In this document: positions 1 through 10,167 of the stretch, in pieces
How the letters are laid out: each line of letters opens with the position of its first letter
Position numbering within the stretch: the stretch's first letter is position 1
DNA from: Botryllus schlosseri
Lineage: Eukaryota; Chordata; Ascidiacea; Stolidobranchia; Styelidae
Direction: 5' to 3'
Length of the DNA stretch: 24,612 bases
Assembly: GCA_000444245.1 (NCBI GenBank)
Contig: ATSW01029474.1
Span: forward strand, 1 to 24,612
Notes under the pieces: generated by a model
Told to the model about the DNA's origin: nothing
Seen by the model: only the letters and a program-made list of their open reading frames with translations
The model's database searches: none
Made by a program: the position numbers and the translations under genes

Positions 1-24
1 TGTATGTCTTTATCATTCGGATTT

Positions 25-105
25 TAATCCAAAGGTTTTGCGAATTCACCAATTCTAATTCTAATCTAATTTGGAAAAACTGTAGCTATAATACTAATTC
101 TTATC
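25..105 (-). repeat. Family D repeat, short antisense copy (D1)
   Basis: Read on the minus strand, this stretch aligns with 22575-22635 of the longest family D copy: both carry ttag.attata.ctacag, then a T-run, then caaattagatt and a gaatt-rich end. Only this A+T-rich part of the family is present. It lies within 25 bases of the window edge, so the element may continue outside. Seen directly as similarity within the window; the family itself is not one I recognise. Confidence 0.5.
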
Positions 106-125
106 TAATTTTGAAAGCCGATGGT

Positions 126-770
126 GTTCCAGTTGTCCCACTATGTCAGTGACATCATAATCCATACAGCGATTGATGGCACAGGTCATTGTAACAGCAT
201 AGTAACTTTGCTTGATCCAATGCACGCATATCGTAAAACGTGCGTGCCTGTACTCGCCTGGTGTATATACGTTGGTAATGTCAAACGGGGATATCGAATG
301 GCATTTTTACGGCCTAAGCAGGAAATGAACATAAAATTGTGAGTTATCCCTCGTTGCATCTCCGTAAACATCACGTGGAGTATTTCGTATGCTTGTATGG
401 TAAAATCGCCCCACGTTGAAACTACGCCCTTTGTGTAAACATATGGTCACGATTTATAGCTTACTGTAGAATATATATTGTTATTTACGGATCACGTCCA
501 ATCTCATTGTCCGCGGGATTAATCGGCTTATCGTATGATGTATGATTCGCGCCGCAAATATTTATTTCCGAAAATGAATGAGCTTAATACGTGAGCAAGT
601 AGCAACGCCCCTATCCCAAGTCTTTGACGGAACGGTCACCTACCGGGATGATTTATAAATTTCCCAGAAGCCCGAAAATTTATGACGCGTGTTTGTTTGT
701 GGAAAATAACCGGCGTTTGTGTGTATCGACGGATGCAGATGCTTTTGTGTGGCTTAGGTCCTTGTAGATG
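126..770. other. No recognisable feature
   Basis: Ordinary A+T-rich sequence. It contains a 73-codon ATG open frame at 121-342, well within chance expectation and without recognisable motifs. I see no repeat shared with the rest of the window and no RNA gene. Confidence 0.6.
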
Positions 771-774
771 TTAT

Positions 775-1115
775 TCAAACATTAAACTCAGATCCGGTAT
801 CATAAATTTGTTCCGATCATTTTTGATGGGCCCGTATCTATTGTGTGCGTCCGAAAAGGAAAAATTGTCAAGCGTATATTCAATTCACGCATACCATCGC
901 ACTAATAACGACGAAATCAATGCGTTCAAAATTGGATTCGAAGCTGAAATTTGAAATTGCTACCGCAAATGTGATCCAATAATTTTTTATGGTCGCATCT
1001 TTAAAATGGACGCACGATCTTAAAATTTTTGGCAAATATATACATATTTAATTTGCTTATACCGTCGAACTAATAATGATGGAATCAACGCGTTCTAGAT
1101 TCGGATTCGACGCTA
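775..1115. repeat. Two-unit tandem duplication, period about 163-168 bp
   Basis: Positions 901 onward (actaataacgacgaaatcaa) recur at 1069 (actaataatgatggaatcaa), followed in both by a 'gcgttc...attcg...gct' stretch. Upstream, the 'atgg' block at 826 recurs at 989. Indels make the offset drift between 163 and 168 bp, so the duplication is old. A third, weaker unit upstream of 775 is possible but not convincing. Whether this is an isolated duplication or a remnant of a larger satellite cannot be told here. Confidence 0.6.
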
Positions 1116-1157
1116 ATAACCGGAATTGAATGTAAATACACTCAGACATAAATAACC

Positions 1158-1400
1158 ATAGGTGGTCGTAGTGTATAGTTAGCGTTGTTATACTCAAGTA
1201 AAAGTTGCTTTCGCGTACTTTTTACTTTCAAAAATCCAAAGTCTTAAAAGTCAGTAGTTTCGCCTAAAAACTCTTCACAAAGGTGGGAGTGTAGTCTAAA
1301 TTACAACTACTTCAATAAGTACTGCAAGTAAGCAACACCCATACTTGAGTGTCGGGAAAGTAGTAGTGCATTGTTGCTGAGCACATCTGCTAAGTATCAG
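1158..1400 (+). repeat. Family B repeat, two heads in tandem (B1a and B1b)
   Basis: An aggtggtc head near 1160 is followed by tactcaagtaaaagttgc, the diagnostic body of family B. A second head, aaggtgggag, begins near 1280 and is followed by a diverged body with acaactacttcaa and tactgcaagtaagc. The two heads face the same way, so this is either two copies side by side or one copy duplicated. The family resembles short non-autonomous elements with hAT-type CAGAGGTGG ends that are common in animal genomes; that assignment is inference. Confidence 0.5.
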
Positions 1401-1480
1401 TATATTAATAATTTTCGATATTTCAAAACACTGCAAGACTGTAAACAATGGAAAGATGAGATGGTGTCCAGGGATAGGGT

Positions 1481-1553
1481 GACTAGGGATAGTCTTTGAA
1501 ATCAGACAACCGCCTGGGCTTAGACGATGTATAGAAGAGGCATGCACGGTGCA
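1481..1553 (-). repeat. Family H repeat, copy H1
   Basis: The reverse complement aligns over about 72 bp with 14030-14100, with roughly three quarters of bases shared, including cctgggctta, ctttgaaatc and gaggcatgcac in the same order. The copies lie in opposite orientation 12.5 kb apart. Termini and class are unknown. Confidence 0.5.
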
Positions 1554-1559
1554 CACTGC

Positions 1560-2280
1560 TGATAACTAAAACGCAAGCCGCGTTCGAACTTATATGTTTG
1601 TTGTACCAAGAAACCGATGCAGAAATCTCTAATAATAGAAGCGCAATGATCTATTGCTTTTCATCGGAAGATCCCCTCATATTCGTGATCGCGTGTGCAT
1701 CCAAACCGCATCAATTCTCGTTTCATTTCAATGTTTAACCGACCACGAAGGAATTCAATACGACTACGTGGCAGTACACTTCACCCTTTTTACCTGCGGT
1801 TAGAGAAGAAAGCTCTCCTCCCGTAGTGTGTCATCCGGAACAATATTTGCTTTACTCTATTTCGGCCGAGTCACGCGGCCGGATTATTGGGATTTGTAAT
1901 GTTTGACTGTGTGCTCAGTCGGCTCATGAAAACGGCTCGCTCGCCAAAGTACAGTTACGTAACGACGGGGCGTGTTGTTTTCGTAAGCGACGAAAAAGCA
2001 ATAACTCGCGAATGGCGCATAGGATATACGAGAGCGGGCTTGTTATTAAAAAGAATTACGTCACCGTTTTGGAATTCGTATATCCGCCCTCGTCAGCGTG
2101 ACAGCTGTCTCCAGAAAAGCCCGATGCTTAAATCGCCTGTTCTAAAAGGTTTTGTTCTATTTTGCATGCGTAACTCGTGACAGCGATTGAGGAAATATGG
2201 GGTTGCAAAGCTCACGTAAGATATTTGAGCATAATATGGGCATGAAACCCTCCATTAATCATGGTATCCTTGTTCATAAC
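1560..2280. other. No recognisable feature; somewhat CpG-rich
   Basis: Contains an open run of about 97 codons on the plus strand (1887-2180) that begins at TTG and has no motif I recognise. A short inverted repeat, cggccg-7 nt-cggccg, lies at 1863-1881. No dispersed repeat is visible. Confidence 0.5.
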
Positions 2281-2420
2281 CAGAGGTAGTCAGTAACGAA
2301 GTACTTCTACTTTTGGGAGTATACTCAAGTGGATAAATTTGTAAACCACATCGACTTCTGCTAAACAGTTTCAGGCAAAAAAGTAAAAAGTAGCTTTGCT
2401 GCATGTTCGCATCACCTTCT
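2281..2420 (+). repeat. Family B repeat, copy B2
   Basis: Starts with cagaggtagtcagtaacgaa and continues gtacttctacttttggg and tactcaagtgg, the best-preserved head of this family in the window. The head matches 11882 (cagaggtgttcaataacgaa) and the reverse complement of 18561-18581. The 3' limit is uncertain because the body diverges after about 2420. An open run on the opposite strand (2255-2695, GTG start) partly reads through this repeat and is not supported as a gene. Confidence 0.6.
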
Positions 2421-3915
2421 TGAGTGTAATTGTCATTCCAACTTGGCAAGAGAGCCCCCGCACCACAGTAGCTGAAGAAGCACCCTGCATTTTTAAATGT
2501 TGTCACACGTACAAACATACAAGAATATAGGATGTGTAAAATAGGCATGTAATAAGTAATGGACCGGCAAGGCTGATCATACATACTGTAACACTCGCGG
2601 CCTAGAGCCGGATCGCTGTAAACAGCGAAAGTGCACAATTCATTTATCTGTGCATATGTTGACAAGTTATACTTGTGTGTGAAATATAGAAACACCTTTG
2701 GATTTTGGGCACGAGGTCAAATAGTCTGCGAAGTACCAACGGGGTAAATAAATAGGTTAGATATAGGTTTCTTTATTCGTCACACCACGAAAACCAGACA
2801 AAAGAGACACAACAAAATAGCAATTTATACTTGGAGACATCGAGGGACATCGAAGGACATTGAGGCCTTCAGAGTCACTTGCCACTTTTATGAGGTGATG
2901 CATGTCATTACAAACGCAACATAAACATACGTGTAAATACAGCAAATATTCGAATATTCATGCTAACAAAGTAACAATACACTGGAAATGGCGGAGGAAA
3001 AATGAATATGCGGTTTACGAAAATCAATTTTACATAATTCCAAGAAATGTAAAAAAGAAATTTCCCTGATCAATCAACGATCTTAACCCAAAAGTTTATT
3101 TAATAAGTGGATCACATATTTTTAAATGCAAGACACATATAGGCGTGCAGTGTTATAGTCGCTAACATTGATAACCAATGTTATGGAGTTGGGTGTTACC
3201 AAATCTGCTGATAGATCGCCAGCGCGTGTTGTATCACTGGTTTACTCGAAAATGGGCGGCGCCCACTGCATGGGTATCGTAGCTCATATAAATTAACCTG
3301 TTCTTTCAGATGTAACCTACCGGAAGCGACCCGTAACTCAATGGCAACAATGAACTCCGTTATCACTATGCCGCCACTCCCAAATATGTTTAATATCCCG
3401 CTACTTACGTTCACCTATAACCTATAGTAACGCTATGATATTACCCATAAATGTATATTATTTTACTGGAAACGCATCTCCGCAAATATTATAGAGCCTT
3501 CGCGATGAACGGTTGAAATCTATTGACTGAAGAACCATCGGATCGACTTCAATGATAACAGGTAGTGAGACATCATAATATGTAGTCATATTTATTGCGT
3601 TTACCGGCTTGTAACATTAATTATACGCTAGCTCCTTTGTGCTGCTGTGTAAGTCAAAGGGCACGGCCAAATTATACGGCGTCGAACCGCCACGACTATG
3701 TCCGGTTGTACGACTCGTATCGATCATAAAGGAGGATGATTAGAGTATTATTGAATTGAAGTCTAACGTTATTTTAATCGCTAAGTCCAGTCAAAATCTC
3801 AATTTAGTGCTTTTATACTCGCAGCCAAAGCATTTATCATTCATCAAATTTATCATTTATAAATTAGGAGGTTAATACAAGCAGGCTTGTTCAGCTAGCA
3901 TTTTCAAATTACATT
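2420..3915. other. No recognisable gene; only a short decamer repeat
   Basis: Apart from the decamer array at 2836-2865, I see no dispersed family, RNA gene or convincing open frame. The largest run here is a minus-strand open frame of 72 codons at 3196-3414, within chance expectation. Confidence 0.5.
2836..2865 (+). repeat. Decamer tandem repeat, 3 units
   Basis: Three adjacent 10-bp units: gacatcgagg, gacatcgaag, gacattgagg. Each differs from its neighbour by one or two bases. A short minisatellite-like duplication. Confidence 0.85.
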
Positions 3916-3919
3916 ATAC

Positions 3920-4180
3920 TTAGACAAACTCCGTTTATATTAAAGCATGGTTTATTCTCGTAAACGTGAGAATGACAAATGCAAGTACAATGTTCATTGT
4001 ACTGTACACCAATCTGGGCTCATTTTGCTCAATACAGTGTTCTTATAGCATTTTCTGCAAAACCATATATTAGATTAGAATTTGAAGAGCATGAAAGCAT
4101 TTTACAAATCGGATTAGAATTAGATTACTAGCATTTCGCTCTAATTACTCTATTTGGAAAACTGGAATTATCTGCATTCA
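3920..4180 (+). repeat. Family D repeat, copy D2
   Basis: Aligns colinearly with 22690-22915. Shared blocks in order are ttctcgta-(5 nt)-tgagaat, a gctcat-rich middle, aaacc-(5 nt)-attaga..agaatt, then acaaat..gatta.attagatta and catttcg.tctaatta. The copy lacks the left 'attataactacac' part seen in D1 and D3. It contains a perfect 8+2+8 inverted repeat at 3985-4002. The class is unknown; there is no visible poly-A tail or coding capacity. Confidence 0.6.
3985..4002. repeat. Perfect inverted repeat (8+2+8)
   Basis: gtacaatg-tt-cattgtac. It lies inside family D copy D2 and is not conserved in D3, so it is probably local rather than a family feature. Confidence 0.8.
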
Positions 4181-5107
4181 AGGCAAGCATCTGTACACCT
4201 AGCCAGCATACAAGTCATTTTAATGATATACTTGTCATTTATTATGTCGACTTTCCCGGAGTCGCATTGCTACGCCTTCAAGTTTATTTGACTCGGGACG
4301 GGGCAAACTGCTCTTCCGGATAACGGAGACTTGTTTAAAACGCGGATCTGCAAATGTGAATTTCAACAATGTTTGGTAAACGGGATAGTTCCGACCTACT
4401 CAGCGTTATCACCTGAAGTGATTGTGTTAGCTTGAGTGGCAGCGACTTAATGATGATGGGTAAATATCCAATATTTATGGAAATTTCGCGACCGTTAAGA
4501 GTAATTAAGCTGAAGAGCCACGTGTAGTTATTGCCCGAAACTATCCATATTGTTTAATATCCATACAGTTTAATATCTACTTTAATACCTTTTGGTGGGC
4601 GATGTTGAAATTCTAATTGTAATATATTTTCATATTCATACAGTCGATGTGATATACCATACATGCGCATTTCCGATCCGTATACGTCGCCTAAATTTCT
4701 AGTACACTTGTTCTTAAACTTTACTATCCCGAGGAACACTTACGCTAATCGGCAAGAGTCTCCGGGAACCCTGAATTTTCGCTGACTTATAGAAACAAAA
4801 ATCTACCACAATGCCACTACACGTCAAATACATCACTATGGATTACTGGTGCAAACAATGAACTGCGCATCAACAGAGTTGCAAAAGAATAAAACCATTG
4901 AAATATGATTCTAACAAAAAAACGAAAACATTATAATGATTATCTGTTGGAAATTGCTGTTCCTTTTTAGATACCGGTCCAGAAAACCGAGTCTTCACAG
5001 TGGGAAAGTATATCGTCGTATTATTCGGTCGAAACGCAACAGCGCGATACCAATTGCTTAATAGCAAATTAGCTCTAATATTTATATTAGATATAGGATT
5101 AGCATTT

Positions 5108-5160
5108 CAAAAGGTTGGGGTTTAGAGTTCGAACCCCGATCCCGCTGCGTACGCCATTGA
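5108..5160 (+). other. Possible SINE scrap with B-box-like motif
   Basis: The segment gagttcgaaccccgatcccg fits the pol III B-box pattern GTTCRA..C followed by a SINE-like GC-rich stretch. No A-box is visible 30-60 bases upstream, and the flanks do not fold as a T-arm, so a tRNA gene is excluded. The bases could equally form a simple 6-bp hairpin (ggggtt/aacccc). Confidence 0.2.
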
Positions 5161-5362
5161 ACACCGACGTATACCGCATCCACTATTCTGGTAGACCTAT
5201 ATCATCACATAGCTAACATGCACGCGACAAACGTCTGTTCCTGCATTTGTAATCATCGGATGTCTCACGTAGGAAGGATCCATATTGGATGAAGATATGC
5301 GCTGATTAAAATTGTTTCTTGTGTCAGTCATCACAGGCGCGGCGGCATATGCATGTATTGTA

Positions 5363-5378
5363 TACATTGTACAATGTA
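5363..5378. repeat. 16-bp perfect palindrome
   Basis: tacattgtacaatgta reads the same on both strands. No associated feature is visible. Confidence 0.8.
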
Positions 5379-5579
5379 CATCCTTGAATTGGCTGTTAAT
5401 AGCCGAATGGCTTACTGCACTTTCTGTGTCTTACATCATTCTCTTTTCTTCTCGCCTTCCTTGCTCCTTTTCTATTATCACGACTCGGATCTGATATATG
5501 ATTGAAATTGGCACCTGACCAATAGAGTCACGAATAGGGTTGGAGAAAATCCAGCACCTGAGTAACTGAGTTATTTGAT

Positions 5580-6065
5580 TCTGAATCGAGTGTAAGGCAT
5601 TTAGTCGGATCGAATACTAGATCATCACTCATGATTGTAACAGTATGGATGAGGTGGGAATAAGCTGATGTGTGTACCTTTTATGCGACCGCAACGAATA
5701 TAAGGCCAGGTCTACATCGCACTAAACATTATGTGATATTTCTCTATCTTACGTTGCATTGAACTTATTGAGCATGCTGTCGGTTGATCACGTCTTCAAA
5801 GATATGTCAGTTCCTTTAACGTACGAAGCTCTGTACTATACATGTTTCGTATGCTGCGATGCGACCAATCGAGGTTTACAGCACACTGAAAAATAGTATG
5901 AAAACTATAATTCACGTTGTTAAATTAACTCATATAGTGGCAAGGAACGTATTATTTCTGTACTCGGAAATACATTTTCTCACCTGTCGATTCAGATTCA
6001 GATTCAGATTCAAGCTCTATGCTATCACGCTATGCGATATGAATTTTGCCAATGATTACTGTGAA
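5580..6065 (+). repeat. Family E segment, copy E1
   Basis: Colinear with about 20000-20430. Shared anchors are agtatg.atga.g.gg, atgcgacc.caa..aa.at, atgtca.ttcc..taacgt, catgttt, g.gatacgaccaatcgag and gtggaa/gtggcaagg. The clearest part is 5682-5885. In this copy an extra (gattca)4 run at 5989-6012 interrupts the similarity, which resumes as 'gccaatgattactgtgaatg'. It is a long, low-copy paralogous segment, perhaps a fragment of a transposon body. No reading frame is kept open in both copies for long. Confidence 0.5.
5989..6012 (+). repeat. Microsatellite (gattca)4
   Basis: Four perfect hexamer units. Absent from the matching place in copy E2, so it expanded after the two E copies separated. 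Confidence 0.9.
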
Positions 6066-6326
6066 TGAATTAGTCAGTTATTATTGGGTGAAAAATTGAG
6101 CCATCTCTTGTAAGCGTTACGATTAGTAAATATCAAGAACACGACATCAACTTACACCTTCTGCATGGTGGAATTGCGTCATGTTTAATTTTGTGTGCGA
6201 CCCCATTCGTCTAGCTTCCCTTAATGTCCATTACAACGCGCAGTCACCGGCGGTTTGTTGCTGTCCCTTGATCTTGATTTGATTATATTGTTATGTTGCG
6301 GCACCGCACTAATTACTAGCCGTAAT

Positions 6327-6348
6327 CGTAAAATTAGGCGGTTTTACG
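6327..6348. repeat. Short hairpin (7+8+7)
   Basis: cgtaaaa, loop ttaggcgg, ttttacg. Perfect stem but short; it may be chance. Confidence 0.6.
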
Positions 6349-6763
6349 CGGTTTTCCCAGACTGCCACTTGTTTTTACCGCGGAAGGGTTAATCCGTAAT
6401 TAACTTTCTCGCTGTGGCACGGAGGAGTTAATATGTACTCAGTCTTAAGAGATGGCAACCGTTTCTCAACGCACCGCCGGCCGGTCGTTATGCAAAGCGA
6501 TGACTTCACCTCTTGTGTCAATGTTTCTGTTTGTCAAATACGGTTTAATGTTTGGCGGAGGCCGCCAGGCATGTCTGTCGTGAGGCAATATTTAACGAAG
6601 GCACAATCCTTTTGCGCGGTACCGCTCGTGACTTGTTACTAGGTCCATTTCGCGCGCTTCACTGACAACGGCATTCACGACGGACTTGACGAAGTCACAC
6701 CCCGGTCATATCGGTTCGCCCATCGATGGTGCAGTAGTGCAAAAAGGGCTTTTGGCGAAAAGA

Positions 6764-6780
6764 GTGTACACTGTGTACAC
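6764..6780. repeat. Duplicated 8-bp palindrome GTGTACAC
   Basis: gtgtacac-t-gtgtacac: two copies of a self-complementary octamer separated by one base. It could be a paired binding site, but nothing nearby supports a promoter. Confidence 0.6.
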
Positions 6781-7292
6781 GGAACATAACCCAAATCAGA
6801 ATTATATGGCGGTTATAAATCCTACATGCAAGCATCATTTGGATAAAAATGTTGTGTTCGATTTATGCCGTGGTGTAAGTCTGAGGTACGTTCTGGTTTC
6901 GTTACTGACCACCTCTTCGCATCTTACAGTCTTACAGCGGGTGTTTCATGATATTTCCTGTAACAGCGTGTCCGCGTCGGTATGACAGCGGCAAATGTTA
7001 TCATTATCATACTATGTTAATATATGGGTTGGCTATATACGGCGGTGCATCAGAAGATGTACATTGTACAAGTGCGTTTTTGACGAATAAAATTGCATTT
7101 CGATCGGTCATTTCATCATGCTTGAGACGAAAATACACAGTCGCATGTCGTATGGAAGTGTATTCTGGTCGTGAAGCGTCATTAATCGTGACGATAGTCA
7201 GCGACCGACATCAGAACTTTCTTCGTTCTGAAATACACAATACATTCGTAGCCTACAATGAAAATGGGTTGAATTCCCCCTTTGCCCAGATT

Positions 7293-7340
7293 CAGAGGTG
7301 GTCATAAACGACTAAGTCAACTTTTTCGAAGCACTCAAAG
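7293..7340 (+). repeat. Family B head fragment
   Basis: cagaggtggtcataaacgac matches the family B head at 21067 (agaggtggtcaaagtggac). The body is short or strongly diverged, and family A arm A1 begins almost immediately afterwards, so this may be a B copy cut short by an A insertion. Confidence 0.4.
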
Positions 7341-7480
7341 TTATTGATATGCATTGTTTTTGCCAATTCTATACTAGTTGTTGACAATTACACCTGACGA
7401 GTGTCAGCCGAAAATATTCGGGTTCATTTCAACCCGAATATATTATTCAATGGTATATTGAAGTTCTGTGCCTCCAAGAA
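7341..7480 (+). repeat. Fold-back family A, solo right arm (A1)
   Basis: Matches the right half of copies A3 and A5: ccaattct..actagttg, then the gacaatta/gacgatta block, gtgtcagccgaaaatattc, tattcaa and tatattgaagttctgt.cctccaaga at the outer end. No left arm lies upstream. Within it 7414-7441 forms a perfect 11-bp stem with a 6-nt loop (atattcgggtt/aacccgaatat). Confidence 0.7.
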
Positions 7481-7484
7481 ACAA

Positions 7485-8550
7485 GGTGTAGAATACATAT
7501 AGCGAAATCGCTACTTACACTTGCACGTGAGCAAAATTGAATGTGTTACTACCACTTATAACTTGGGTGCTAACGATGACTACATTGACCAAATCCGGCT
7601 TCACTGAATTACTGTGCTGCTTGCACAAAGCGACATTATACCTTACACATGAATTGCAATCGGTACGTGACTCACGCGGTCCTTGTGTAGATATACATCA
7701 AGTCGTGATGTATGTCTATGTCTCGCGATGTCGTGATATGATATCTGCATCCGCGCCGCGGAATAGGTCAGCGGAGCTCGAGGTCCTGTTATTTGCATCC
7801 CTATCATACCACGATAGTGTACCAATTCGTATACGTGCCCGCACAAATATGATGTAAGGGTTTATTGACCGTATGCCCACTACACGTGGCGTCATAAAAA
7901 CCGTTTGTGTGATAGCGTGTGTTTTTTCAGCAACTATACATCCAATGTACGTTTCGTGATGGCGGTGATATTACAGAGTGGCCGTGCCAAATTAGGATAT
8001 CGTATCCCGATACATCACTGGTTGTGTAATGTTTGAGGAGCTTATCGATTCAAAAATGGCAAACGTTAATCCCCGCACAGTTAGCAATAAACTGTCAGTT
8101 TGCGCAGTAAATAAATATATCAATATCGCATATGCGGGTCATAGAATCCAAGCGGCAAGCGCAGCCAAAAGTTTATAAGACAAGGAAATGCGCCGGCGTA
8201 AACTCCCGCCGTTAAATTCTCGATTTTCATTAACGATTCACGCTATTTGTGTCGATTAACCGCGCTCGTTGTACCTTGCCATATAATTTACCGAGATAAC
8301 TTATCTTCAAATTGGTTTTCTTGTTTCCGAGTGACTGTATGTTGAATCCAATAGATCCCATGTGAGCGTGCTGAATTATGTAGTAGGCGAGGCGAGTCTG
8401 TAGTCTTTCAAAGGATTAGGAGTTTGTGAATTGACTGGATTCTTAACTAGACTGCTTGCCGAGCGTCATAATATTCAAATTAAAAAGTTGATTGTTGAGT
8501 GTCATGGGATTTGTGCCTCCGCAGTATTCTAAACGTACTAAAGTAGGTGC
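7485..8550. other. No recognisable feature
   Basis: A 106-codon open run at 7537-7857 begins at TTG and shows no domain. No repeats shared with the rest of the window are seen. Confidence 0.5.
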
Positions 8551-8554
8551 TGTC

Positions 8555-8988
8555 TAGGGTTAACATAGTTTGGAGATCTGAAAAGAGGACACTTTTAAAA
8601 ATCGTCAGACTTGTCAGACAATAGAAAAATCCTGAAAATTTGGTAAATTTTTCCGACTTCGTGGCCGGTTGACTAGATAAAATAAAGAAAAAAAGGTCCA
8701 CTTCTCGGCTCAACTACCGAAATACAGTTTTTCTTTCACATTATCAGTTGGTTGACTAAACAAAGTCATCTTTCCGGCCAGGCTTCCGAAATTGACGCCG
8801 GAGCGTTACTTAAGTGCTGATTTACTGTATCTCGATCCAATTTTACCCTATATTTATACCAATCTCTCAAAAAAGCGCACAAAATTTCTAAAAATAGGAC
8901 ATTTGGGCGTCCTCCGAGGACACTTTCAAAAAGTAAAAAAAGAGGACAAATCCTCTTAAAAGAGGACGTATGGTGAGTGGTGACCCAA
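8555..8988 (+). mobile_element. hAT-like non-autonomous DNA element (copy C1)
   Basis: The left end tagggttaacata and a right end of the type tatggtg...gaccca are inverted relatives. Between them are the same landmarks as in copy C2: ctgaaaagaggacactttt near the left end, a ttgacta...aaaaggtc middle, gggcgtcctccgaggacact, and a subterminal stem tcctctt-aa-aagagga at 8951-8966 before gacgtatgg. Flanking octamers gtgctgtc (8547-8554) and gtgttgtc (8989-8996) match at 7 of 8 positions, the target-duplication length typical of hAT elements. No transposase is encoded. The right tip carries a few extra bases relative to C2, so the exact end is uncertain by one or two bases. Confidence 0.75.
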
Positions 8989-9110
8989 GTGTTGTCCAAG
9001 TGTTGCAAAATTTCAAAAACAAATCTACGGACCGGTTAACCTTTAAAATTCATAATAACCCAAACTATAATTCCGACAAATAAATAAAACTCAAAATCGA
9101 ACTTGGAAAC

Positions 9111-9116
9111 TTTATT
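9111..9116 (-). promoter_or_regulatory. Possible polyadenylation signal AATAAA
   Basis: On the minus strand aataaa occurs about 50 bases past the stop of the open frame at 9167-9523. The motif is frequent by chance in A+T-rich DNA; position is its only support. Confidence 0.25.
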
Positions 9117-9166
9117 TAATGCTGCCGTTTTGATATTGGGCGCGTTATATATTGTTCTATTGACTG

Positions 9167-9523
9167 TCAGGCCCAGTCCTGTTGAAACCCACAACTTGAT
9201 TTTGGTTGTTCGGTATTCTTTTGAAAGAAATCTGACTTTTGCTTGTTGCGAGCCTCTATTATACTGTCAAAAGTAGCTAAGTACTGTCGAAAAATAAAGT
9301 CTTCTAAGCTCTTACACACAACTGATCGAGTTGTAGGACATTTTGAACAGTTCGGTACAATACCTGCAGGCTTGTAATTTACATTACACTCTGAGCTAAA
9401 ACAGCATGTATTTCCACGCGTGTACCACCCCTGATATACGGGTGTGAATATACATTCCTGACACACGAAACCTGAACACCTATACCTCAGACTAATACCG
9501 CGGTATAAATCGAGTACAACATT
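9167..9523 (-). other. Cysteine-rich open frame without ATG; possible terminal exon
   Basis: The frame is open for about 118 codons before a TGA at 9167-9169 and contains no ATG at all; the usual ORF start here is a GTG. It is therefore either an exon of a spliced gene or chance. Nine cysteines cluster in the first half with spacing C-x4-C-x2-C-x15-CC-x4-C-x12-C-x2-C-x7-C, followed by a charged tail (IIEARNKQKSDFF). The CC-x4-CN piece resembles the end signature of Ly6/uPAR-type domains, but the rest of the protein does not continue as that family should; a zinc-binding module is an alternative. An acceptor-like ttcag precedes the cysteine cluster near 9474 on the minus strand, and AATAAA follows the stop by about 50 bases. 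Open runs of this length are expected about once by chance in this window, so confidence is low. Confidence 0.2.
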
Positions 9524-9973
9524 TTAATCCTAATTATGCACGCACATAGGAAAGGTGTATTCACGATATAATTCTGAGTCGGTTGTAAAGATATATGCAT
9601 TTGAGTGTCTTTGCGGCGCACAACAGTCAGCAGACACCTTTTACTGACTTGTTGCCATATTTGAATAGCTGCGCCCGACTTTCAATACAGACAATGCTGA
9701 TAGATGGCGAAACACGTTACTTTGGTGTTCCAAACTGAATTATTGATACGTCACCGACATGACAATATAGTTATCCGTCGCGACCAGGCGCGATTTCCTA
9801 TTTCTACCGTTGGGAAGCGATTGTTTGCAGGTCTAGCTCGCAATTGAGTTAAAAGCCAAATTGAATTGACCTTATATTTATTTTCCGGCTATCACCACAC
9901 ATTTATCGACCAGTGTATAGTTGCGAGTAACAAAGACTTGCGGACTGATATTATGCGCGATGAAAAATGGCTC

Positions 9974-9991
9974 ATTGAATTGCTATTCAAT
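9974..9991. repeat. Short hairpin (7+4+7)
   Basis: attgaat, loop tgct, attcaat. Perfect but A+T-rich and isolated; no neighbouring feature explains it. Confidence 0.5.
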
Positions 9992-10167
9992 AGCCACGAA
10001 TTCATTGCTTTCTCCGCCTATTCAATTTGGAACAGTGAAAGGTTTCGAAATGGCGCGAAAGTTGATGACGTTTAAGATCCAATTGATCGGATGCCATTCA
10101 TAATCAATGAGTAAACTGCCCGCTGTTTGGTCGGGCCTTGATCCATCACTCTTCTACAGAACAATTC

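Larger units (their letters stand above)
4185..5575. other. No recognisable gene
   Basis: Ordinary A+T-rich DNA. It carries a possible pol III B-box-like motif near 5128, a palindrome at 5363-5378, and a short 'attagatataggattagcattt' type patch near 5087 that weakly resembles family D. Open frames are at most 65 codons. Confidence 0.5.
6066..7290. other. No supported gene; cluster of plus-strand ATG frames
   Basis: Three plus-strand open frames follow one another: 6433-6642 (69 codons), 6686-6985 (99) and 6948-7307 (119, ATG). They are in different frames and I recognise no domain, transposase signature or repeated motif in any of them. The stretch is slightly more G+C-rich than its surroundings. 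It could be an old decayed coding segment or chance; chance is adequate. A short hairpin at 6327-6348 and a duplicated 8-bp palindrome at 6764-6780 are the only local structures. Confidence 0.35.
8990..10165. other. No supported gene except a weak minus-strand candidate
   Basis: Holds the cysteine-rich open frame described separately (9167-9523) and a hairpin attgaat-tgct-attcaat at 9974-9991. The remaining open frames, including 9866-10075 with a TTG start, show no motif. No dispersed repeats seen. Confidence 0.5.

Noticed and set aside
2255-2695. 146-codon minus-strand open run
   Set aside because: GTG start, overlaps family B copy B2, no recognisable motif; chance is sufficient.
5108-5160. 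tRNA or clear SINE around the gttcgaacc motif
   Set aside because: No A-box upstream and no T-arm pairing; kept only as a low-confidence scrap.
6948-7307. ATG frame of 119 codons, considered as a piggyBac or other transposase fragment
   Set aside because: No catalytic or family signature could be matched, and the neighbouring frames do not continue it.
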